A stretch of 61,146 nucleotides of DNA from Methanococcoides seepicolus (GCF_023684405.1 NZ_JAGSOI010000009.1:1-61146); one strand, 5' to 3'. Positions 42,637 to 51,784 are shown, numbered from the stretch's first letter. Notes: a model not told the origin generated them from the letters alone. Program-made: numbers and translations.

Positions 42637-45600
42637 TCACCTTCGCTTCCTCAATACCAGATAAGCACATGAGAATATTATCATCAATATGCCGTTTGAC
42701 AGTAATGGAAGCCCCATGCTTTCGGACTGTTTTTTTTCTTCATCTGATCCCGATGGACTATTGCTCGTGCTTATATTATTCGCTTCTGAACTCAGATCTG
42801 TAACTTCTGCCTGCTGTGAAGAACCAATGATGGCAAAAGGTGAGAATCCGGGCGTTGTGGCCTCAAAGTAGATGTATTCCATATCCTCCCTGAGCATTGT
42901 GGTAGAAAGTTGTGTCCACTTGTCACCATGGTTCCTGCATAGCGTTATTGTCGTTTCATCAATATCATTTTCAGCGATCCATGACTTGCTAACTTTAAAC
43001 CCAATGACTGGATCTGCAATGTTGTTCTCTGTTGCAAAACCTGCTTGGCCAACCCAAATGTTCATGTGCTGATAGACTGTACCCGGTGGAGTGTCTGTAA
43101 CAAGTGTCGATTTCCCGTTAAGAACTTCGATAGTTGCTGATATCCTTCCTGAGTTCTTCAATGAATAGAATCCAATGTACTCGATCTTGTCTTCTTCCTC
43201 TTCGAAGTAATAGGTGACTTCTGAATCTTTATTGATAAATATAGTCTTAACTTCTTTCAGTGCAATGTTCTCGAAGGCTTCACCGGTGTTGCCGGAACCT
43301 CCTCCGCCGGATGAAGACGAACTGGTTTTACGTGGGGTACTAGGCAGAGGTATATCAATAGTGAAATTAATCATTGATGATCCCACATTGCCTACTGTAT
43401 CCTTGGCGAACACGGTAACATTATGTTTACCTTCTGGCAAGGTTAGTGTAATGTTTGGAGTAAACGTATGATTGCCTGTAGCGTTGACGTTGTACATCCA
43501 GTTTATCACATCCTCATCAGCAGATACGTTTAGGTTAACAGTATTTGTGGCATACGTGGTGTTCTGAGGAAGTTCGATAGTCACTGTAGGCGCTGTCGTA
43601 TCAATAGTGAAATTAACCATTGATATCCCCACATTGCCTACTGTATCGTTGGCGAACACCGTCACGTTGTGATCCCCATCAGGCAGGCTAATGGTAATGT
43701 TCGGCGTAAATGTATGGTTCCCTGTCCCGTTGACGTTGTACATCCATATCGCCACACCCTCATCAGCAGATACGTTTAGGTTAACAGTATTTGTGGCATA
43801 TGTGGTGTTCTGAGGAAGTTCGATAGTCACAGTAGGCACTATCGTGTCAATACTGAAATTAACCATCACTGATGCCATATTGCCTATTGTATCGTTGGCA
43901 AATACTGTCAAGTGATGTTCACCATCTGGAAGGGATAGTGTGGCGTTGGGACTAAACGTATGGTTGCCTGTGGCATTGATGTTATACATCCAGGTATCCA
44001 CATCTAAATTTGCAGACACATTCAGAAAGATCGAACCTGTACTATAATTGTAACCTTCCCGCGGTTCATCCATCGTTAAGCTGAAAACAGGTATATCTAG
44101 CACATTAACAGTCGTTGAATTTGCTACACTACCATTGGTTACCGATATTGTGGTGTTGCCTGTAGTGTGTGCTGTAAATAGTCCTGAAATTGCATTAATG
44201 GTACCAACAGTCTGATTCTGAGAACTCCAGACAACATTAGCATCAATTGAATAATTATACTGGTCGAGTATCTCATCGTTGAATTGCAGAGTTTCTCCTT
44301 CATAGATGGTTGCATTTACTGGATCAAGTATTATCGATGTAACCTGCGGATCATCGGTAAATGCCTTGATGCAGATGCTTGTATTTTCATAATCTAAGGT
44401 TATATCGGTCCATGAAGTTCCATTTGAACTGATGTAACCTTCACCGGGATTGGCGGTTGCTTTGCTGCTGTAGTTTTCAATTGGCTTCTCTATTGCAACA
44501 AGTTCGGCATAATCCGGATCAATGAATTTAATTACAATAGAAAAATTCTGATCTTGTTCAAGTTTTACAGGATGGTTTAGGTCGATCGTATGGTATCCTG
44601 CGTACTCAAAGGTGTCGGATGTGGAATATACATATCCTGAGGAGTTAATAGGTCCTTGGTCCGGATTTTTATGGATGTATAGTTCATAGTCCGTCATCTC
44701 ATCCGGTGTGTAGAAGCTGACAGCATTCAGATATTCATCTGAACCTGCTGTGAAAATGTTTGCAGCCCATGAAACATTGATAGTAGCATTTTCATACCCT
44801 ATATTACGTATATGTCCCAATGGATCATACTGGTAGATATTATCGTAATTATCCACATCCTCTGTACCGATAAAGACCGCTACCTGACCAGTATTATCGT
44901 TAAATGATGCTTCATAATACGATATATAGAAATACCCGTCATCGCCAACAGTGGTATTCCAACTGTTCTTGCAAATAAAAGCACCGTCATCAGGAGGGGT
45001 GATGTTAAAATTTTCCTTTGGATAGGAATCGTTCCAGCCCACCAGGGCAACAGCATGGCCCCCTATATAATCAGTCCCATCAAAATAGTAGGTCAGACGT
45101 TTGTCATCGAATCCAGCCCAATTGACATAAAAATAAGAGAATACTGCACCATAATCCATGACTGCACTTTTCAAAAAATCGTCATCATGTGAATTGTTAT
45201 ATTCCCTAAATGGAAGGTAAAGAACTTCCTGAACATGTTTTCTTTCAGGGATGCTGGTGTTCGAATAAATTGATGTGTCATTATATGGTTCATCAGATTC
45301 ATTGACCGGACCGGTCCAGCGGGCTAGGTAAGCCAGTGCCATTCCACTAGTTCCGCCACCATTGGAATTGCGGTCAAACCCTTCGGGATAATTATTTGAT
45401 AATAGATTCTTCATATGATTTTCGGAAAAATCATAAAATCCGTCGTCAAGGATCATGCATGATTCAAGAGATGCGTATACCGCATGTGCCCAGCAACTGC
45501 CTGAGTGTCCTTGGTCTCGCACAGGAGTTACCCTGCTCTCATTGCGGAGATCGTAATATGCAGGCAGGGTTTCCTCAGATGCTGAGAACAGATAAATGTC

Positions 45601-45915
45601 ATTTACACTGGATGTGTAACTTTTATCTATATGTGAATTGTCGACCGGGGATGGAATTATACCATTTATAGAATATCTTTCCCTTATCGATTCGTCTGTA
45701 TTTAGTGAGGATGATTGAATATGGGTGTCCTTATCCACATTTTCTTCCAGTTTTTCCATATAATCAATGAATTCCGGATTAAGCGGGGCCATATTTACTG
45801 CCGGAAATGTAGTTTCATTTATTGCAGGTGAATCATTACCCGCAGGTGCAGCAAGTGCAACATTAGCTATACAAAATAATAATATTGTGATGGTAATTAT
45901 TCTGATCGATTGCAT
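42637..45915 (-). CDS. Giant cell-surface papain-like (C1A) cysteine protease
   Basis: A 1092-aa exported cysteine protease. A signal peptide covers residues 1-22 and a propeptide runs to about 115. The C1A domain has Q135, C141 (GHSGSCWAHAVY), H287 (YIGGHAVALVGW) and N317 (KNSWN). A lectin-like segment (about 345-515) and a bacterial Ig-like (Big_2) domain (about 525-610) follow. Next are three 82-aa beta modules, a Ser/Gly linker, a PGF-pre-PGF-type domain (about 895-1035), and a C-terminal helix with tail RKRR. Many N-x-S/T sites suggest glycosylation. I prefer ATG 45915, with AGGA at good spacing, over GTG 45921. It shares its C-terminal plan with the subtilase. Confidence 0.9.
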   Translation of the reverse strand: MQSIRIITITILLFCIANVALAAPAGNDSPAINETTFPAVNMAPLNPEFIDYMEKLEENVDKDTHIQSSSLNTDESIRERYSINGIIPSPVDNSHIDKSYTSSVNDIYLFSASEETLPAYYDLRNESRVTPVRDQGHSGSCWAHAVYASLESCMILDDGFYDFSENHMKNLLSNNYPEGFDRNSNGGGTSGMALAYLARWTGPVNESDEPYNDTSIYSNTSIPERKHVQEVLYLPFREYNNSHDDDFLKSAVMDYGAVFSYFYVNWAGFDDKRLTYYFDGTDYIGGHAVALVGWNDSYPKENFNITPPDDGAFICKNSWNTTVGDDGYFYISYYEASFNDNTGQVAVFIGTEDVDNYDNIYQYDPLGHIRNIGYENATINVSWAANIFTAGSDEYLNAVSFYTPDEMTDYELYIHKNPDQGPINSSGYVYSTSDTFEYAGYHTIDLNHPVKLEQDQNFSIVIKFIDPDYAELVAIEKPIENYSSKATANPGEGYISSNGTSWTDITLDYENTSICIKAFTDDPQVTSIILDPVNATIYEGETLQFNDEILDQYNYSIDANVVWSSQNQTVGTINAISGLFTAHTTGNTTISVTNGSVANSTTVNVLDIPVFSLTMDEPREGYNYSTGSIFLNVSANLDVDTWMYNINATGNHTFSPNATLSLPDGEHHLTVFANDTIGNMASVMVNFSIDTIVPTVTIELPQNTTYATNTVNLNVSADEGVAIWMYNVNGTGNHTFTPNITISLPDGDHNVTVFANDTVGNVGISMVNFTIDTTAPTVTIELPQNTTYATNTVNLNVSADEDVINWMYNVNATGNHTFTPNITLTLPEGKHNVTVFAKDTVGNVGSSMINFTIDIPLPSTPRKTSSSSSGGGGSGNTGEAFENIALKEVKTIFINKDSEVTYYFEEEEDKIEYIGFYSLKNSGRISATIEVLNGKSTLVTDTPPGTVYQHMNIWVGQAGFATENNIADPVIGFKVSKSWIAENDIDETTITLCRNHGDKWTQLSTTMLREDMEYIYFEATTPGFSPFAIIGSSQQAEVTDLSSEANNISTSNSPSGSDEEKKQSESMGLPLLSNGILMIIFSCAYLVLRKRR
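43355..44092 (-). repeat. Three 246-bp tandem modules in the C1A protease gene
   Basis: Three in-frame units with a period of 246 bp (82 codons): about 43355-43600, 43601-43846 and 43847-44092. The first two are very similar at DNA level and the third is more diverged. They resemble in type, but are not copies of, the 83-aa modules of the subtilase. Confidence 0.8.
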
Positions 45916-46239
45916 AAACACAATTCCTGATTATCCATGATTGTTGAAAATTCGAAGGGAACATATACTGTTACATAAGTATGACTTGTTTTTACACATC
46001 TGGAATATTGTTTACTAAGTCCTTGAGTTTGATAAAAAGGTACGATATTATGTCATATAAACATTTTTATATTAATTCAGTAGTTCACATATTTTAGTTT
46101 TAATTCATTGGATCATCAAATTAGAATAGATAAATTATGAGCTAATTTGATCATCTCTCTATCTCGCTTAATCATATAGTTAATTTTATATGACATTGGA
46201 ACTAATAAAATATTACTCATGGGGGTGAGGGATTTGATT
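45916..46239. other. AT-rich gap containing a dispersed inverted repeat
   Basis: A 324-bp spacer. CATCAAATTAG (46113-46123) faces CTAATTTGAT (46141-46150), the same core as the repeat at 37157-37200, with a 17-nt loop. It lies between the protease promoter and a small membrane-protein gene. I see no other gene. Confidence 0.5.
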
Positions 46240-46272
46240 ATGGTTACTTTCAGTTACAATGGAGGTAATACC

Positions 46273-46371
46273 ATGGAATCAGTAGTAAAACAAACATCAA
46301 ATGGACCATTTGTTCTATTCGTATCGATACTTCTGGCAGCTTTTGCAGGATTTGCAATACAGATGTATTGA
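46273..46371 (+). CDS. Small single-helix membrane protein (32-43 aa)
   Basis: A short gene on the plus strand. GGAGG lies 7 nt before ATG 46273, giving 32 aa: a polar N-terminus, then FVLFVSILLAAFAGFAIQM, one clean transmembrane helix, ending MY. An in-frame ATG at 46240, preceded by GGGGGTGAGGG, would add 11 residues. Both starts have good ribosome-binding sites. No family is recognised. The strong translation signals and single-helix design argue for a real small membrane peptide. Confidence 0.55.
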   Translation: MESVVKQTSNGPFVLFVSILLAAFAGFAIQMY

Positions 46372-46514
46372 TCTTCCTTTTTTTGCAAGATCGGTCCTTT
46401 CGCTTGAAATGAAACTTTGAAATGAACCAATTATTGGAATAAGTGTAACTCTTTAGATATTCAGAATAAATGGAATTCCATGTCTGGACTGGGATACAAA
46501 ATAAAAGACTTATC

Positions 46515-46561
46515 ATAAAAAAAGATATGAGAACTGAATTTCATCGTTTTTCAGTTCTCAT
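46515..46561 (-). terminator. Terminator of the ABC transporter operon
   Basis: ATGAGAACTGAA (46527-46538) and TTCAGTTCTCAT (46550-46561) form a perfect 12-bp stem with an 11-nt loop. On the minus strand it lies 17 nt after the permease stop and is followed by ATCTTTTTTTATG. A textbook intrinsic-type terminator. Confidence 0.8.
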
Positions 46562-46577
46562 CATTAATTCATCTCTC

Positions 46578-47885
46578 TCACTCATATCTCAAAGCATCCA
46601 CCGGATTCAGCTTAGCTGCACTCTTTGCCGGCATGAAACCTGCGACAAGACCAACTCCTATGGAAACCAGAGTAGCCACAATTGTAGCCTTAACGCTCAA
46701 TGTGAATACGAAAGGTATTTTCAATTGCATTGATATCAGGTACACTATCACTTGTACAAATGCGGTTCCAAATATGATCCCTATTAAACCGCCTACAAGC
46801 CCTATCAATGCAGCATTGCAGAGGAATATCAGAAGAACATCCTCATTTCTGGCACCTATGGCCTTCATAATGCCTATCTCTTTAGTCTTTTCAAGTACGG
46901 AAGTGAACATGGTATTGGCAATACCCACAGAACCCACTAATAATGAGATTCCTGCAATGAACGCAAGGAATGCGGTCAGACCTGATATCAGTTTATTTGT
47001 GCTTTCCATCATTTCCTGCTGGGAATATATATAGAAATCCTTTGTATCCTCATTGACACGTCTTGATAACTTGAGCTTTTTGTCCATTTCATCAAGTGCA
47101 GGTTGTAGCTCTGCATTCTTGTAGAGTTTAACTTCTATGGAGCCATAGATGTCTTTTTGCAGATTCGAATATTCATCATCCTGAGCCATTACGTACATGT
47201 CCTCATATGGCATGAAAACACTGCTGCCGAAAAGACCTCCCATTCCACCAAGAAGGCCATCACCTTTTGCAAGAATACCGACAACACGATATGATCTTCC
47301 GTTCAACAGAATAAGCTGGTTAAGTCTTATCTTCTTATCCTTGAATGCTTCATTGGCAAGATTATCAGAGATAACTACCACGTTTTTGTCGCCTGCTTTA
47401 AGCAACCTTCCCTCACCTATATCTTCGGTGGTCATCTTTGACCAGACCTTCGGGTCAACACCGCTTATATATACCGATGTCTCCTCATTGCCCATACTCA
47501 GCATGGCGCCAGAATCAACTTTTACATTGATGTATTCGATAGCAGATATTCTTTCAAGGGTCTGCACATCTTTTTTTGTCAATTGTGCTTGAGATTCTGA
47601 ACCGGGATCATCAATGTACTTATTCGTTTCCTTATCCTCGACCACAGGTTCGCCAACACCTTCATCCTCATACATTTCAAAAGGAATGGAAGCAACAATG
47701 GTTATGGTGTCTCCTCCAAAATCTTCAAGTGTCTTCGTTACTTGATCCTGAAAATATTCGCCGGTAGTTACAACTGTCATAACAGAAGCAATACCGATAA
47801 CAACACCTATGATAGTCAGCCAACTGCGTAATTTGTTGGCCTTGACCATATTCAGTGAGATTTTGAATATCTTTTTCGGTTTCAT
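46578..47885 (-). CDS. MacB/FtsX-type ABC transporter permease
   Basis: A 435-aa permease. An N-terminal helix (SWLTIIGVVIGIASVMTVVTT) precedes a large extracellular MacB-type periplasmic-core domain (about 50-285). Three C-terminal helices form the FtsX domain, with EIGIMKAIGARNEDVLLIFL between the first two. These systems act as mechanotransmitters or exporters of lipids, peptides or proteins rather than importers. ATG 47885 follows GAGGTG; the longer frame to 47963 runs into the upstream gene. It is the last gene of an operon with the ATPase and a CARDB-like protein. Confidence 0.92.
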   Translation of the reverse strand: MKPKKIFKISLNMVKANKLRSWLTIIGVVIGIASVMTVVTTGEYFQDQVTKTLEDFGGDTITIVASIPFEMYEDEGVGEPVVEDKETNKYIDDPGSESQAQLTKKDVQTLERISAIEYINVKVDSGAMLSMGNEETSVYISGVDPKVWSKMTTEDIGEGRLLKAGDKNVVVISDNLANEAFKDKKIRLNQLILLNGRSYRVVGILAKGDGLLGGMGGLFGSSVFMPYEDMYVMAQDDEYSNLQKDIYGSIEVKLYKNAELQPALDEMDKKLKLSRRVNEDTKDFYIYSQQEMMESTNKLISGLTAFLAFIAGISLLVGSVGIANTMFTSVLEKTKEIGIMKAIGARNEDVLLIFLCNAALIGLVGGLIGIIFGTAFVQVIVYLISMQLKIPFVFTLSVKATIVATLVSIGVGLVAGFMPAKSAAKLNPVDALRYE

Positions 47886-47910
47886 TTTTTCACACCTCAG
47901 GACTAGCCTA

Positions 47911-49170
47911 TCAGAGCTTTTTCTTCTTATAGAGGACAAAACCTGCACCACCAAGAAGCGCAAGTGTCAGAATAAGTAAATTGTTGACACTCCCTGATGA
48001 TTTGCTCTTAACAGCACTTTGTGATGCATCAGGTCTTGATGCATAAACTGACAATTCTTTGTCCTGTATCTCTCTTTCACCGTCACTTGAAGTATAGGCT
48101 ATCTGGAACTTCAAAGGTAAGGATTCGCCATAATTGTCAGGGATCAAACCAAAATCTGCAAGGGTATAATCACTTTTTTGAAGGCTTCCCAGAACTACAG
48201 AATTAGAACCACTGCTCATACTCCATCCGTCCTGCTCAGGAATGGAAACGGTAACTGAACTTGCCTGATTATTACCTATATTGGATACTGAGAATGAATA
48301 GGCTCCACTCATTGTCTGTTCGACGAATACGATATCGAAATCCGTTCCACCGCCAATGTAGATACCTGCTTTACTTTCAATGGTCTTACGTTTCTGGTTC
48401 TCAAGTGTTCCAGCCTGTGTTATTGTTTGTAGTTCTTCGACATCATCATAAGTGAGTGTCATATCAAGTTTATACAGTCCAGGCTTAGTGTTAACATTGG
48501 TCAGCACCTGGAAATCAACTGTTGTATTCCCATCGATATCAATGAAATTGATGTATTTCACATTACTTGAACCGACAGGCAAAACAAGGTCGCTTGTGCT
48601 TTCCCAGGAGAACATTGCGTTCTTTAGCGGGGAATTGCCAACATTCTTTATTACAAATGACAGATTCGTTTTCTTGCCCGGAACCAGTTTTTCAAGGCTG
48701 ATAGATTCTATCTCTGCATTTGATTCACTATCAACATCGATATAGAACTCACGGGAAATACAGACATTGTCTTTGTTGCCCTGTTCATAGACCAGCACTT
48801 CCAGAGGATACTGGCCTGCATTGACATTGTTATCAACAAGCATTTCGAATTTTACGACCTTGCTTCTATCATCCTCATAACGCCTTCCCAATTTTCCTAC
48901 ATTTTCAATGAGGTTCGAGCCTGATACTTTCTTGAATGGATATTTTGGAACCACTTCAACAACAAGGTTTCCTGTTTCACTTGAACCGGTGTTCTGGATG
49001 GAATACCTTACTTCAAGGACATCACCCGGTTTTACAGGATCAGGTTTCTGGTTGAGCATATCTACCATTATTCCTTTGTCAAGAGCATTTATGGCCATGG
49101 CACTTTGCACGAAGGGCACTGTAATTACTACGCATAATATCATTATTTTAAGGATGAATTTTAATTTCAT
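47911..49170 (-). CDS. Exported CARDB/NEW3-like protein of the ABC operon (COG1361-like)
   Basis: A protein of about 419 aa exported and anchored at its C-terminus. A signal peptide covers about residues 1-26. Two or three beta-sandwich modules follow, of the kind found in S-layer-related COG1361 proteins: PVKPGDVLEVRYSIQNTGSS, LVPGKKTNLSFVIKNVGNSP, YSFSVSNIGNN. A C-terminal helix (LLILTLALLGGAGFVLY) ends KKKKL. ATG 49170 follows GGAG at workable spacing. Placed between ATPase and permease genes, it is probably the extracellular partner of the transporter. Confidence 0.85.
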   Translation of the reverse strand: MKLKFILKIMILCVVITVPFVQSAMAINALDKGIMVDMLNQKPDPVKPGDVLEVRYSIQNTGSSETGNLVVEVVPKYPFKKVSGSNLIENVGKLGRRYEDDRSKVVKFEMLVDNNVNAGQYPLEVLVYEQGNKDNVCISREFYIDVDSESNAEIESISLEKLVPGKKTNLSFVIKNVGNSPLKNAMFSWESTSDLVLPVGSSNVKYINFIDIDGNTTVDFQVLTNVNTKPGLYKLDMTLTYDDVEELQTITQAGTLENQKRKTIESKAGIYIGGGTDFDIVFVEQTMSGAYSFSVSNIGNNQASSVTVSIPEQDGWSMSSGSNSVVLGSLQKSDYTLADFGLIPDNYGESLPLKFQIAYTSSDGEREIQDKELSVYASRPDASQSAVKSKSSGSVNNLLILTLALLGGAGFVLYKKKKL

Positions 49171-49187
49171 AACAAGGTCTCCTTTTT

Positions 49188-49916
49188 TCAAATATTATTA
49201 TTTTGATCATCGTTCTTTGAAGAATTATCATTTATCTCATCGTGAACCACCATACCGTCCTTCAGAACGATATGTCTTGCAGCGTATTGTGCAAGGTCCA
49301 TGTCGTGGGTTACCATCACTACGGTCTTACCTTTCTCTTTCCATAGTCGATAGAGAATAGCCATAACATCACGGCCTGTCTTACTATCCAGCGCTCCGGT
49401 GGGCTCATCCGCAAGAATAAGTTCAGGATCACAGGCAAGGGAACGTGCAATTGAAACACGTTGTTGCTGTCCACCTGAAAGCTGACTTGGTCTGTTGTTC
49501 AGTTTGTCAGACAATCCTACAAGTTCAAGGGCTTCTGTTGCTTTTTCCAGAGCAATGTCATCTTCAACTTCCTGTATCTCCAATGGCAGGAGGACATTCT
49601 CAAGAGCTGTCATTCCGGGAATAAGGTTGTACTGCTGGAAAACAAAACCGATGGTCTTGCCCCTGAGAGTTGAAAGATCGGACTCGGTCATGTCTGCTAT
49701 ATTTCTGGACTTTAAGAAAATATCACCTTCGGAAGGAACATCAAGACATCCTACAAGGTTCATCATTGTGGATTTACCACTGCCGGAAGGGCCGATGATA
49801 GCAGCGAACTCGCCGTATTCTATCTCGATACTAACTTTTTTCAGAGCATCTACCTGCACTTCACCCATTTGGTATATCTTCCAGACATCACGAAATTCTA
49901 TAAGCGGTTCTGTCAT
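49188..49916 (-). CDS. MacB/LolD-type ABC transporter ATPase
   Basis: A 242-aa ABC ATPase. Walker A is GPSGSGKS, the Q-loop is [10 protein letters not shown], the signature is LSGGQQQR, Walker B is [12 protein letters not shown] and the H-loop is VMVTHDMD. The TGALDSKTG segment and high overall similarity to MacB/LolD ATPases match the FtsX permease two genes down. ATG 49916 (or 49925) has no ribosome-binding site but lies about 27 nt from a TATA box, so the mRNA is probably leaderless. It is the first gene of a three-gene operon facing a membrane-protein/regulator pair. Confidence 0.93.
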   Translation of the reverse strand: MTEPLIEFRDVWKIYQMGEVQVDALKKVSIEIEYGEFAAIIGPSGSGKSTMMNLVGCLDVPSEGDIFLKSRNIADMTESDLSTLRGKTIGFVFQQYNLIPGMTALENVLLPLEIQEVEDDIALEKATEALELVGLSDKLNNRPSQLSGGQQQRVSIARSLACDPELILADEPTGALDSKTGRDVMAILYRLWKEKGKTVVMVTHDMDLAQYAARHIVLKDGMVVHDEINDNSSKNDDQNNNI

Positions 49917-49936
49917 ATCTTGCATAATATCAATAC

Positions 49937-49948
49937 TGTATATAAAAG
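49937..49948 (-). promoter_or_regulatory. TATA box of the ABC operon
   Basis: On the minus strand CTTTTATATACA is centred near 49943, about 27 nt from ATG 49916, predicting transcription from, or just before, the start codon. Confidence 0.55.
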
Positions 49949-49955
49949 CAAGGGG

Positions 49956-49979
49956 TAGTTGAAAAATATAGTTCAACTA
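49956..49979. promoter_or_regulatory. Palindromic operator candidate between divergent promoters
   Basis: TAGTTGAA (49956-49963) and TTCAACTA (49972-49979) are perfect 8-bp arms around AAATATAG. The palindrome is immediately upstream of the ABC-operon TATA box and 9 bp from the TATA box of the opposite gene, so one bound dimer could control both. A regulator encoded next door (50770-51072) is the obvious candidate. Confidence 0.5.
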
Positions 49980-49987
49980 CATTTTCT

Positions 49988-49996
49988 TTATATATT
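49988..49996 (+). promoter_or_regulatory. TATA box of the divergent membrane-protein gene
   Basis: TTATATATT centred near 49992 lies 26 nt before ATG 50018, again the spacing of a leaderless archaeal mRNA. Confidence 0.55.
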
Positions 49997-50017
49997 GCCC
50001 CGTTTATAGTAACACCC

Positions 50018-50794
50018 ATGGATCGAAGTGTTCTTAATTCAACAATACCACAAGAGCTATTGGATCTTTCTACCGATATAAATTCGAGCTATAGTACAAC
50101 AGATATTGTACTTGATCTGATCTCATATCCATTGATGGCAATTCTTGCATTGATGATATACTTGGAGATCTCGAAGATATATTCTATCAGTCAGTATCAG
50201 GGACTTAAACATTTCAAGAACGCTTTTTTATTCTTTGGAATAGGGAATCTTTCATTCCTTACAGTTGTGATCTCATTTATAATGCTGAAATTCTCCATTT
50301 TAATGGGAACATATTTTTTTCTTATTGTGGGAGTACCTGCATTGGTCCTTGCTTTATTTGGATTCTGGATAGCCAGGTCTGAATTGCTTTACACAATTAC
50401 ATGGAGGCATTTTGATTCCATCTCGACAAAGAGGGTAATCAAAGCATTATTTTTCATAGGTCTGATGTTCTTTGTATTCATAGATCTGATAATCTATAGT
50501 TTATTGAGCGAAGCATATGGATTTGCAATGGGAATGGTCTATAAAGGTTTAATTTTTGCTTTGATACTATTATTAATTAAGAGCAATCTTAGGTCTTCCG
50601 GAAGGATGGGGTCAATAAAGCATCCATATTATCTAGGGCTTATCATGCTTTTTACATTGAATTTTTTGGGGATTTTTGCAGACCTCATAGCAGAGTCCAG
50701 CATTGCAACAATTTTTATAAATGGGCTTACAATTACCGCTTACATAATTATCCTTAAAGGTATTAGAAAATGGAGTCGCATTCTAACAATATGA
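50018..50794 (+). CDS. Seven-helix membrane protein of unknown function
   Basis: A 258-aa integral membrane protein with about seven hydrophobic helices (roughly residues 30-50, 67-90, 94-118, 142-165, 170-190, 205-225 and 232-250) and a short polar N-terminus. No catalytic or transport motif is recognised; the layout resembles 7TM sensor modules. It is expressed divergently from a MacB-like ABC operon, probably leaderless, and overlaps the following winged-helix gene by 25 bp. Inference: a membrane sensor or partner working with that regulator. Confidence 0.75.
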   Translation: MDRSVLNSTIPQELLDLSTDINSSYSTTDIVLDLISYPLMAILALMIYLEISKIYSISQYQGLKHFKNAFLFFGIGNLSFLTVVISFIMLKFSILMGTYFFLIVGVPALVLALFGFWIARSELLYTITWRHFDSISTKRVIKALFFIGLMFFVFIDLIIYSLLSEAYGFAMGMVYKGLIFALILLLIKSNLRSSGRMGSIKHPYYLGLIMLFTLNFLGIFADLIAESSIATIFINGLTITAYIIILKGIRKWSRILTI

Positions 50795-51072
50795 AACCTT
50801 TCCAGAAAAGAAGCCGTCTGGAGATTATAAGGGATATTCTCAAAGTTATACGCGAATCCAATAACTCTATCAGTCCAACAAAACTCCAAAGGTTCTCAAA
50901 TCTTTCTTTCCAGATGTTCGAAGAATATGTTAATGATCTTGAAAAGAAGGGGCTTATTGAAGCCAAACCCTATAGGGAAAAAAGGAAGATATATTCGCTT
51001 ACAGATAAGGGGAGAGCTTTTCTGGATAAATATCAGGATTTTGTGAATTTCCTTGCAGATTTTGGTCTCTGA
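50770..51072 (+). CDS. Winged helix-turn-helix regulator
   Basis: A small (93-100 aa) archaeal winged-helix protein. It has the SRLEIIRDILKVI helix, a turn, the recognition region (SPTKLQRFSNLSFQMFEEYV), the wing (GLIEAKPYREKRKIYSLTDKG) and a C-terminal dimer helix, as in many methanogen single-domain regulators. Two starts are possible: ATG 50770 (AAAGGT upstream) inside the preceding gene, or ATG 50791, whose ATGA overlaps the preceding stop. It probably binds the nearby palindrome at 49956-49979; that is inference. Confidence 0.85.
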   Translation: MESHSNNMKPFQKRSRLEIIRDILKVIRESNNSISPTKLQRFSNLSFQMFEEYVNDLEKKGLIEAKPYREKRKIYSLTDKGRAFLDKYQDFVNFLADFGL

Positions 51073-51299
51073 ATAACGCATACCTTTTTTAAAATCGCTC
51101 TGATATGTATTTATGCATCCTCCTTCAAAAAAATTAAAGTTCTGAGAACATGTACTAGTATGTAGATACAATATTTCTATCAGTATTGATTTCCAAAACA
51201 TGATGGTGGAAAAAGCTATGTATAAGTTATATGCAAAGTCATATGTTCACTATCGAAAAAAACAATAATTGAAATAATCGTAATTATGGAGGTCTATAT

Positions 51300-51596
51300 A
51301 TGACATTCTTAGATGATAAAATGCCAGAAGCTTCTAAAGCCTTTGGAGATCTGCGATCTGCTATATTCAGGGCAAACGCGCTTGACATAAAAACAAAAGA
51401 ACTGATTGCAGTTGCATCAGCAGTCCTTATGCGTTGCGAAAAATGTGTGAAGATCCATTCAGAAAGGGCAAAAGAGAAGGGTGCAACTGAAGAAGAAATA
51501 GCTGAATCGATCTCCATTGCAATGTTCATAGCGGCCGGATCGCAATTACACTGGACAGATGCATATGACGAAATACTTGATGGTACAGAAGAGTGA
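51300..51596 (+). CDS. AhpD/carboxymuconolactone decarboxylase-family protein
   Basis: A 98-aa all-helical AhpD-like protein. The redox motif CEKC (about residues 45-48) followed by H-x-x-x-A (KIHSERAKEKGAT) matches the AhpD catalytic pattern C-x-x-C plus His. Members act as peroxidase-linked thiol reductants or gamma-carboxymuconolactone decarboxylases; the Cys pair favours an antioxidant role. GGAGG lies 7 nt before the ATG. It stands alone. Confidence 0.88.
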   Translation: MTFLDDKMPEASKAFGDLRSAIFRANALDIKTKELIAVASAVLMRCEKCVKIHSERAKEKGATEEEIAESISIAMFIAAGSQLHWTDAYDEILDGTEE

Positions 51597-51632
51597 TAAA
51601 TAAAAGTAGGACGATTATATTTTTAATGAAAT

Positions 51633-51657
51633 GATCAGGCTTTAGTGGTTTCTGATC
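51633..51657. terminator. Hairpin after the AhpD-like gene
   Basis: GATCAG (51633-51638) pairs with CTGATC (51652-51657) about 35 nt after the stop codon. No T-run follows, so it is a weak terminator candidate. Confidence 0.3.
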
Positions 51658-51784
51658 GTGTTGTGTAGTTCTGTATGCACTCATAAAATAAATATTACAT
51701 ATATATTTTATAATTTTTTTAAAAAGAGACAAATGAGATCTATATAATATTTTAGAGGATTGAAACGTTTGATCAATAATAATA

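Noticed and set aside
47886-47963. N-terminal extension of the FtsX permease
   Set aside because: It overlaps the preceding gene; the ATG at 47885 has GAGGTG at good spacing and begins the first transmembrane region.
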